The notes under the pieces were generated by a model, which saw only the letters and a list, made by a program, of their open reading frames with translations, was not told where the DNA came from and made no database searches. A program made the position numbers and the translations under genes. A DNA stretch of 64,000 nt from Hymenobacter volaticus (GTDB lineage: Bacteria; Bacteroidota; Bacteroidia; Cytophagales; Hymenobacteraceae), in NCBI RefSeq assembly GCF_022921055.1, contig NZ_CP095061.1:2457501-2521500 (forward strand). The letters run 5' to 3'. Positions within the stretch are counted from its first letter, which is position 1; the number at the start of each line of letters is the position of its first letter. Shown piece after piece: positions 57,059 to 64,000 of this stretch.

Positions 57059-59991
57059 ATGTTTTCTTCTGCTGACCAATCCCTACTGTCTGTGGTCAAC
57101 CCCGATTCTCCCGAACACGATGTACCCGCCGAACTCTTCAGTCCCGGCGACACCATTGATTTAACTAGCGACGCTGCGACTGGCAGCACCGAGTCTGACG
57201 ATGAGTTGCAGCTGGAAATGGCGGCCGTCGAGACCGAGCCGGCAACGCAAGAAATTCCGGTAACCGAAGAGGAGCCGAAGTTTGCGCCCGGCGAAACCAT
57301 TCACGATGTCGCCACCGTGAATGGCATGTACCAGAACTGGTTTCTGGACTATGCTAGTTATGTGATTCTGGAGCGGGCCGTGCCGGCCATCGAAGACGGA
57401 CTGAAGCCCGTGCAGCGCCGCATTCTGCACGCCATGAAGGAGATGGACGATGGCCGCTTCAACAAGGTAGCCAACGTCATCGGCCAGACCATGCAGTATC
57501 ACCCCACGGCGATGCCTCTATTGGCGACGCCATGGTGAACCTGGGGCAGAAAGATCTACTGATTGAAACGCAAGGAAACTGGGGCGACATCCGCACCGGC
57601 GACGGTGCCGCCGCGCCGCGTTACATCGAAGCCCGCCTGAGCAAATTTGCTCTCGACGTGGTTTTCAACCCCGACATCACGGAGTGGCAAATGAGCTACG
57701 ACGGTCGGAAGCGCGAGCCTACCACACTGCCCGTGAAGTTTCCGTTGCTGCTCGCGCAGGGCGTAGAAGGCATTGCCGTAGGCTTGAGCACCAAGATCAT
57801 GCCTCACAACTTCCGCGAGTTGTGCAAAGCCAGCATCGACGTGCTCCGGGGTCGCGACATTCAGCTTTTCCCCGATTTCCCAACCGGGGGGCTCTGTGAT
57901 GTAAGCAACTATAATTCCGGTCAGCGCGGTGCCAAAATTCGGCTGCGCGCCACCATCGAGAAGGTTGACAAGACCATGCTCGTCATCCGCGACATTCCGT
58001 ACGGCACCACCACCACGGCGCTGATGGAAAGCATCGTGAAGGCCTCGGAAGCCAACAAGATCAAGATCCGGAAGGTGGTCGACAATACAGCCGCGGCGGT
58101 GGAAATCCAGGTGCACCTGCCCACGGGCGTGTCGCCGGACTTGACCATGGATGCGCTGTACGCCTTCACCGACTGCGAAATTAGCATCTCGCCCAATACG
58201 TGCGTTATCATTGAGGATAAGCCGCGCTTTGTGGCCGTGGAAGATATGTTGCGCCTTAGCACCCAAAAAACGGTGCGCTTGCTGGAGCGGGAGTTAGAAA
58301 TCCGGCAGGAGGAGCTACAGGAGAAGTGGCATTCGGCTTCGTTGGAGAAAATCTTCATTGAAAATCGTATCTACCGCAAAATCGAGGAGTGCGAGACGTG
58401 GGAAGATATATTGGCTACCATTGATGCTGGCTTGAAGAAATTTGTGCGTGTGGAAGGGGACAAGCCCAAAGCCAACGACACGCGCCTCGTGCTACGCCGC
58501 GCTATCGAGGAAGATGACCTCACCCGTCTCACCGAAATCCGCATCAAGCGCATCAGTAAGTTCGACGGTTTCAAGGCTGAGGAATACATTCAGAAGCTGG
58601 AAACCGAGTTAGCTGAAGTAGCCGACCATTTGGCCAACATCACGCGCTACGCCATCCACTATTTCGAGGGCTTGCTAAAGAAGTACGGCCAGAACCGGGA
58701 GCGAAAAACGCAACTGCGCACTTTCGACGTGGTAACGGCTCAGAAGGTGGCTGTGGCTAACCAAAAGCTCTACGTAAACCGCCAAGACGGTTTTGTGGGC
58801 TACGGCCTCAAGAAAGACGAATTTGTGTGCGACTGCTCGGACCTTGATGACATCATTGCCATCAAGCGCGACGGCACGTTCATGGTGACCCGTATTGCCG
58901 AGAAGACTTTTGTAGGCAAAGACATCCTGCACGTTGGCGTCTACAACAAAAACGACGACCGATTGGTGTACAACATGGTGTACCAGGACGGTACTTCCGG
59001 CATCAGTTTCGCCAAACGTTTCCTGGTTACGGGCATCACCCGCGACAAAACCTACGACCTCACCAAAGGTACCAAGGGCACGAAAACGCTCTATCTTACG
59101 GCCAACCCCAATTCGGAATCCGAGGTAGTTAACATCCTGTTGGCCGACAAAGCACCGGCTCGGGTGAAGCAATTTGATTTCGACTTTGCCGAGCTGGCCA
59201 TTAAAGGCAAGGGCTCGATGGGTAACATCGTCACGAAGCAGCCCATCAAGAAAATCACTCAGAAGAGCCTCGGTGACTCGACGTTGGGTGGGCGCGAAGT
59301 CTTCTTCGATTCGGTAGTGGGTCGTCTCAACACCGCTGGCCACGGCCGTTACCTCGGCACTTTTGATACCGACAATACCATTCTGGTAGTGTACAAGGAT
59401 GGAAGCTACGAGCTTACGCCGCCTGATCCTGCCATCCACTTCGATGTGCCCAATATTGTGCTGCTCCGCAAGTTCGAGCCAGAAACAGTGCTTAGCACGG
59501 TGTACATAGAAGGTGAAACGAAAACGCACTATGTCAAGCGCTTCCGGATTGAAACTAGCACAATAGCCAAGCGTTTCATCTTCATTGCTGAAACCAAGGG
59601 CTCGAAACTACTGTGCGCCACCTGCCACGGCGAGCCGCAGGTGGAAATCAAGCTGCAGCGCGATAAGAAAGCCGACAAGGAAAACGAGAAGCTTCATCTC
59701 CATCAGTTCATCGACGTGAAAGGATGGAAGGCGATGGGCAACAAGCTCAACTACTACAAGATCCACGCCCTTACATTACTCACCGACGAAGGCCCTGAGC
59801 CGCAACGCCGCGAAGTAGCCAAGAAGCGTGGTCCAGCCACCTTGCCACGTACCGGCGCGTCCGAAGAAGGCAGCGACGAGTCGAGCGCACCCCTTCCAGA
59901 ACTAACCGGCCCCGTAGATATTTCGGCCGATGAAGTAGCGCAAGCGCAAGCCATCCTCAAGACGCCGAAGTCGCAGTTGAAGCTGTTTTAA
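57059..59991 (+). CDS. parC: DNA topoisomerase IV subunit A (apparent frameshift)
   Basis: The DNA-cleaving subunit of topoisomerase IV, normally essential. The frame breaks at the C-run 57502-57505: with one more C the sequence becomes QTMQYHPHGDASIGDAMVN, an invariant type IIA segment. The catalytic Tyr is in APRYIEARL, at about residue 189 of the restored 977-residue protein. The core is followed by a six-blade beta-pinwheel domain (GYGLKKDEFVCDC, GTFMVTRI, GRYLGTFDTDNT). The first 80 or so residues before the core are acidic and low in structure, rich in Glu, Asp, Ser and Pro. A Ser/Glu/Pro-rich tail closes the protein. I use the ATG at 57059; a TTG at 57044 is in frame. Confidence 0.92.
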
Positions 59992-59997
59992 CCCTAG

Positions 59998-60032
59998 CAA
60001 AACGCCCCACCAAATCTTGGTGGGGCGTTTTG
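59998..60032 (+). terminator. Terminator after parC
   Basis: A perfect 14-bp stem, CAAAACGCCCCACC with its complement, 7-base loop, followed by a short T-containing tail. Confidence 0.9.
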
Positions 60033-60217
60033 CGTTCGTGGTACGAACAAGTAAAGTCAGGATACTTTTAAATCTTACAGCGAAAAGCAACCTGAACTAC
60101 TGCCGGCTTATCTGCAGTTGTGCTACCGTTCTCCCACATGCCAGAATAGCCTATAATTCATTTCAGGGCCTTTTTATCTGGTGTAAAAGCCGCAGTTTTG
60201 TGGGCTTGTCTGTTGTC

Positions 60218-61084
60218 ATGAAGTTGCTGGGTCGCTTGTGTGTACTGGTGTTGCTGACGTGCCTTTGGGTTGCGCCAGCAGATGCGCAGTTCCGTAGAAC
60301 AAAGCCCAAACCTGCGCCTCCAACTGAAACACCTCTTTCTATCGAGCTAACCAAGCTATTAGCTGAAGCAAAGTCGTTGCAGGCGCAATACAAAGAATCG
60401 GAGGCGCTAGCCAGATACGAGTTAGTGTTAGCAAAAGCGCCTGCCACGTACGAGGCGCTCTGGCGAGCTGCTGTTTTGAGCGTGCGCATTGGCTCGCGCT
60501 ATACCGATGAAACCCGAAAAATTGCTTATTTCTCGGCGGCCCGGCTCTATGCCAGTCGAGCTTTAGTAGTACGGCCGGAAGGAGCCGAGAGCAATTATGC
60601 TGAAGCTTTAGCACTGGCCAACCAAGCGACGCTCCTTACAGCCCGTGCTCGGCTGCTGGCCTACCGCGAAATGCGGCCGTATATCTTCAAAGCAGTAGCA
60701 GTTCGTCCCGACTTTACGGATGCGTTACAACTACTAGGGCGCTGGCACTTCCGCGTCGATCACTACAATATTCTTGAACGAATTTTCAGCCGGCTTTTCT
60801 TAGGTGGAACACCCGATGAAGCAAGCAGTAATGCCGCTATCGAAGCCCTCACGCGGGCGCATGAGTTAGAGCCTCAGCGTATTCAGTTTGCCTATGATTT
60901 AGCGCGTATTCACATAGCCGAAAAGCACCGTACCCGCGCCATAGCGGTTTTGCAAGACGCCATAGAAATTACGCCCGTCACGGCTGAGGAACTGGAAATG
61001 AGTCGGCGCTGCCGCAAGCTTCTCATTCAACTCAACCGAAAAATGCTGAAGCAAGTCCATAGTCACCTGCGGGAAATAGAATGA
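60218..61084 (+). CDS. Secreted TPR-type protein
   Basis: A 288-residue protein with a signal peptide (MKLLGRLCVLVLLTCLWVAPADAQ, cleavage after about residue 24) and a chain of TPR-like helices from about residue 45: LLAEAKSLQAQYKESEALARYELVL, then ATYEALWRAAVLSVRIGSR, and LEPQRIQFAYDLARIHIAE. The layout resembles RMD-type (regulator of microtubule dynamics) TPR proteins seen as secreted proteins in Bacteroidota. It is likely periplasmic and may mediate protein interactions. The start is the ATG at 60218; the frame continues upstream to 60017 across the parC terminator, which rules that out. The next gene also encodes a TPR protein. Confidence 0.82.
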   Translation: MKLLGRLCVLVLLTCLWVAPADAQFRRTKPKPAPPTETPLSIELTKLLAEAKSLQAQYKESEALARYELVLAKAPATYEALWRAAVLSVRIGSRYTDETRKIAYFSAARLYASRALVVRPEGAESNYAEALALANQATLLTARARLLAYREMRPYIFKAVAVRPDFTDALQLLGRWHFRVDHYNILERIFSRLFLGGTPDEASSNAAIEALTRAHELEPQRIQFAYDLARIHIAEKHRTRAIAVLQDAIEITPVTAEELEMSRRCRKLLIQLNRKMLKQVHSHLREIE

Positions 61085-61169
61085 CCTGTAGTAGATATTT
61101 TATGAACTCAACTTGCTTAGGTAAAAGCGGCCCATTGGGGTTTAGAAAACCTTACTCCTTGTCAATCTT

Positions 61170-61177
61170 TACCTTTG
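61170..61177 (+). promoter_or_regulatory. Promoter -7 box for the TPR lipoprotein gene
   Basis: TACCTTTG, exact consensus. It overlaps the longest in-frame start (TTG 61175), which is therefore unlikely, and supports a start at or after 61193. Confidence 0.55.
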
Positions 61178-61192
61178 CACACTACTTGTAGG

Positions 61193-62338
61193 TTGAAACT
61201 CGTGTTCGTGGCTTTTTTGCGTCCTTTCTTACTTTGGGTACCTGCTTTAGGGCTGCTGGCCACGGCCTCCTGCACCACCGCGTCCAGTGAAGAGCAGCCC
61301 GAAACTATGGTCAACTTGACCACGGTGCAAAGTGGCCCTAAGATTCAGGCCGAGGAGCTAGACGGAGCTATCAGCCGCCAGCCACGCAATGCTTCTCTGT
61401 ACGCGCGCCGGGCTGCGTTTCGCCTTGATGCCGGTCAAATTGAGCCGGCCATGAGTGATATCAACACGGCACTTGACCTTGACGATACGCCCGGCGAGTT
61501 TCACTTCACTAAAGCGCGCGCCCTCCGGGCGCAAGGCAAATACGAGGCCGCCCTCGACGCCGCCGATGTGGCTTCACAACACGGCTACGCTTCGCCAGAA
61601 TTGAACTTGCTAGTTGGCGAAACGCACCTTGCCTCTCGCCACTACCAAACCGCCATCGACTACCTCGACCGGGCGCTACAGCAGGAGCCTGACCACACAG
61701 CCGCTTTGTTTTACAAGGGCGTGGCTTATGTAGGGCTCCAGGATACCGTGCAGGCGCTTGATTATCTGCGAGCGAGCTTGGCCCGTGACCCTCGCCAACC
61801 GGAGACATTACATCAGTTGGCTTTTCTTTCAAATGCTTTCCGGCAGCCCGCCATTGCGGCCGTATATGCTGCCCGAGGCTTGCGGCTGGCGCCCAACTAC
61901 GGCCCCCTCTTGTACGACTACGGCCGCCAATTCGAGTTGCAGAATATGCCCGACAGCGCCACGCGCATCTATACCCGGGTCGTGCAGCTCGACACCACGT
62001 TCTACCGCGCCGACTACCGCTTGGCGCTGGTGGCTTACGAAAAGCGCAAATACGCTGATGCTGTTCCGCACCTTCAACGGGCTCTACGCCGCGCCCCCCG
62101 ATTGCAAGGCGCGCGGCAGATGCTGGGAGAGAGTTTGGAGAACTTAGGTCGCTACGAAGAAGCCACGGAGCAATATCGTTTTCTTGTAGCCGAAAATCCA
62201 GGTAACCGCCACTGGACCTATAAAGTGTGGAAAGTAGGCAACCGCGCCCGCGGCATCATCGTCGACGAAACACCCCGCCGCGCAGCTGCGCCAGAAGAGC
62301 GTATAGAGCCTATTTCGGTTTTGCGTCCGCGATTGTAA
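61193..62338 (+). CDS. TPR repeat lipoprotein
   Basis: A 381-residue exported protein with a signal peptide (LVFVAFLRPFLLWVPALGLLA) ending in TASC, a probable lipidation site. From about residue 55 to 340 it is a series of TPR repeats: ASLYARRAAFRLDAGQ, EFHFTKARALRAQGKYEAALDA, HYQTAIDYLDRALQQEPDHT, TALFYKGVAYVG, and others at roughly 34-residue spacing. Such proteins often serve as scaffolds in gliding, secretion or envelope assembly; no specific role can be claimed. The start is uncertain: TTG 61193 and GTG 61202 or 61208 are possible, and a promoter box at 61170-61177 excludes an earlier start. Confidence 0.83.
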   Translation: MKLVFVAFLRPFLLWVPALGLLATASCTTASSEEQPETMVNLTTVQSGPKIQAEELDGAISRQPRNASLYARRAAFRLDAGQIEPAMSDINTALDLDDTPGEFHFTKARALRAQGKYEAALDAADVASQHGYASPELNLLVGETHLASRHYQTAIDYLDRALQQEPDHTAALFYKGVAYVGLQDTVQALDYLRASLARDPRQPETLHQLAFLSNAFRQPAIAAVYAARGLRLAPNYGPLLYDYGRQFELQNMPDSATRIYTRVVQLDTTFYRADYRLALVAYEKRKYADAVPHLQRALRRAPRLQGARQMLGESLENLGRYEEATEQYRFLVAENPGNRHWTYKVWKVGNRARGIIVDETPRRAAAPEERIEPISVLRPRL

Positions 62339-62470
62339 GCTCAAACCAAAAGGTGTACTAACTAGCTTGATGGACTTGTAAGCCTCTTTAATTGCTCAGC
62401 AATCCAACCTTTCCAGCATTAAGTCTAACTTGCAGGCTCACGCTGTTTGTATAGCTAAATTTTCTAATTC

Positions 62471-64000
62471 ATGATTGACATCACGCTCCCCGATGGCTCG
62501 GTGCGCCAGTTTGTAGATGGCGCCACGGGCTTTGATGTAGCATCTAGTATCAGTGAGGGCCTGGCCCGTAATGCGTTAGGCGTCCGCGTCAATGGTGAGG
62601 TCCGCGACCTGCACCGCCCTATCGGCCAGAATGCCAACCTGGAAATTCTCACTTGGAACGACCAAGACGGCAAAGCCACCTTTTGGCATTCCTCGGCGCA
62701 CTTACTAGCCGAAGCCCTCGAAGCCCTGTATCCGGGCGTGAAGCTTGGTATTGGGCCAAGTATTGAGAATGGCTTCTACTACGACATCGACCTAGGCGAA
62801 GGCCGAACTATTTCTAGCGAAGACTTTCCCGAAATCGAGAAGAAGATGCTGGAATTGGCCAAAAAGAAAAGCCAGTACGAGCGCAAGGAAGTAAGTAAGG
62901 CCGATGCCATTGCCTACTTCACGGAAAAAGCTGATCCTTACAAACTCGACCTGCTTGAGCGTTTAGAAGATGGTTCCATCACCTTCTATACGCAAGGTGA
63001 CTTCACGGACCTTTGCCGCGGGCCGCACATCCCCGATACGAGCCCTATCAAAGCTGTTAAGCTACTCAACGTGGCTGGTGCGTACTGGCGCGGCGACGAA
63101 AAGAACAAGCAGCTCACGCGCATCTATGGCATCACCTTCCCGAAAGCCAAAGAGCTAACCGAATACCTGGAACGGCTAGAGGAAGCCAAGCGCCGCGACC
63201 ACCGCAAGCTGGGCAAAGAACTAGAGCTGTTTACGTTCAGTGAGAAAGTAGGAGCGGGGCTGCCCTTGTGGTTGCCTAAAGGCACGTTGCTGCGCGAGCG
63301 GCTCGAGCAGTTTCTGCGCCGGGCCCAAGTGAAAGCGGGCTATCAGCCCGTTGTGACGCCCCACATTGGAGCCAAGGAACTGTACGTGACCAGCGGCCAC
63401 TACGAGAAGTATGGTGCTGATTCGTTCCAGCCCATCAAGACGCCAAACCCGGGCGAGGAGTTCTTCCTCAAGCCGATGAACTGCCCGCATCACTGCGAGA
63501 TTTACAAGTCCAAACCCCGCTCGTACCGCGACTTGCCCGTCCGGTTGGCGGAGTTTGGTACAGTGTACCGCTATGAGCAAAGTGGCGAACTACATGGCCT
63601 AACGCGGGTGCGTGGCTTCACGCAAGACGATGCCCACATCTTCTGCCGGCCAGATCAAGTAAAGGAAGAGTTTACCAAGGTTATTGATATTGTCCTTTAC
63701 GTACTTAAGGCACTAGATTTCCCTGATTTCACCGCTCAGATTTCACTACGCGACCCGGAGAATAAGGCCAAGTATATTGGGTCTGACGAAAACTGGGTAC
63801 GAGCTGAAACAGCTATTCAGGAGGCGGCCGCTGAGAAAGGACTCAACACAGTAACCGAGCTCGGTGAGGCTGCCTTCTATGGTCCTAAGCTCGACTTCAT
63901 GGTGCGTGATGCTCTCGGCCGCAAATGGCAGCTAGGCACCATTCAGGTTGACTACAATTTGCCGGAGCGCTTCGAGTTGGAGTACGTAGCTTCCGACAAT
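62471..64000 (+). CDS. thrS: Threonyl-tRNA synthetase, N-terminal 510 residues (runs off right edge)
   Basis: ThrRS charges tRNA-Thr. The visible part contains the TGS domain ([15 protein letters not shown], residues 1-60), the editing/SAD domain ([36 protein letters not shown]) and most of the class II catalytic core with [14 protein letters not shown] (zinc-binding Cys and His), [26 protein letters not shown] and [10 protein letters not shown]. The anticodon-binding domain lies beyond position 64000. The ATG at 62471 is the usual start. A gene for IF-3 often follows thrS in bacteria, so a downstream infC would be expected. Confidence 0.97.
   Translation, partial: MIDITLPDGSVRQFVDGATGFDVASSISEGLARNALGVRVNGEVRDLHRPIGQNANLEILTWNDQDGKATFWHSSAHLLAEALEALYPGVKLGIGPSIENGFYYDIDLGEGRTISSEDFPEIEKKMLELAKKKSQYERKEVSKADAIAYFTEKADPYKLDLLERLEDGSITFYTQGDFTDLCRGPHIPDTSPIKAVKLLNVAGAYWRGDEKNKQLTRIYGITFPKAKELTEYLERLEEAKRRDHRKLGKELELFTFSEKVGAGLPLWLPKGTLLRERLEQFLRRAQVKAGYQPVVTPHIGAKELYVTSGHYEKYGADSFQPIKTPNPGEEFFLKPMNCPHHCEIYKSKPRSYRDLPVRLAEFGTVYRYEQSGELHGLTRVRGFTQDDAHIFCRPDQVKEEFTKVIDIVLYVLKALDFPDFTAQISLRDPENKAKYIGSDENWVRAETAIQEAAAEKGLNTVTELGEAAFYGPKLDFMVRDALGRKWQLGTIQVDYNLPERFELEYVASDN

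Noticed and set aside
7606..57505. Programmed ribosomal frameshifting as an explanation for the broken genes
   Set aside because: The sites are plain G/C homopolymers without A/T slippery heptamers or clear downstream pseudoknots, they occur in unrelated genes, and every one needs the same one-base addition.
58675..59529. A 284-codon open frame on the minus strand opposite parC
   Set aside because: It lies wholly inside the parC pinwheel domain and has no recognisable motif; shadow of a GC-rich gene.
1..64000. tRNA, rRNA, CRISPR, insertion sequences, prophage
   Set aside because: I looked for the T-loop GTTCGAnnC pattern in gaps, rRNA-like sequence, regularly spaced direct repeats, transposase motifs and phage genes, and found none that hold up. 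The only GTTCGA hits I noticed fall inside protein genes.

Overview
The window looks like a chromosomal segment of a Bacteroidota bacterium of the Hymenobacteraceae type. The pointers are the mid-50s GC content, very few Shine-Dalgarno sequences, repeated TAnnTTTG promoter boxes (often TACCTTTG) with TTG about 18-19 bases upstream, carboxypeptidase-regulatory-like domains, a PorE-like OmpA protein, a DUF4199 protein, and ParE and ParC encoded next to each other. I see no rRNA, tRNA, CRISPR array, insertion sequence or prophage. Gene order is mostly short operons and single genes separated by strong hairpin terminators, several of them near-perfect palindromes shared by convergent genes.

Layout. 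1-4.1 kb: the start of a fused acyl-CoA mutase (IcmF), a Uma2 nuclease-like protein with a small membrane protein, a secreted regulatory-domain protein, a small conserved protein and a GlcG/HbpS-like protein. 4.3-11.5 kb: lepA, folD, queE, a PorE-like outer membrane protein and two secreted helical paralogs. 11.6-25.8 kb: citrate synthase, an aldo/keto reductase, mnmE, a DtxR-type regulator, fabH, a glycosyltransferase, dapD, msrA, a 3-hydroxybutyryl-CoA dehydrogenase, small membrane proteins, an outer membrane barrel and an ABC-F ATPase. 26.4-33.6 kb: DUF4199, a third secreted helical paralog, an L,D-transpeptidase-like protein, an M48 protease, a lipid kinase, a metallophosphoesterase and a LON-domain protein. 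33.8-40 kb: a LacI-regulated sugar cluster (aldo/keto reductase, mutarotase, FucP-like symporter, fuconolactonase-like amidohydrolase, zinc dehydrogenase), most likely for L-fucose or a related sugar by a non-phosphorylating route. 40-49.5 kb: mtgA, an App1-type phosphatase, a second M48 lipoprotein, a viral-type topoisomerase IB and a divergent pair of large paralogous lipoproteins. 49.6-64 kb: a DnaQ/GIY-YIG fusion, an AI-2E family transporter, parE and parC, two TPR proteins and the start of thrS.

Two results stand out. First, the divergent lipoproteins at 45.3-48.7 kb carry a GDWDRH...DRD motif set that resembles the catalytic loop and metal-binding Asp of the atypical kinase fold (PI3/4K, HipA, FAM20). 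One copy keeps it; the other has SRR in place of DRH. From memory, this domain also occurs fused to a metallophosphoesterase like the one encoded at 31.6-32.8 kb, so an envelope kinase/phosphatase module is a testable idea. Second, eight genes (queE, fabH, an outer membrane barrel, an L,D-transpeptidase, a LON-domain protein, lacI, the amidohydrolase and parC) are each broken by loss of one G or C from a G/C homopolymer, nine events in all and no insertions. Several of these genes are essential in most bacteria, so consensus sequencing error is the simplest reading. I annotate these genes as full-length.
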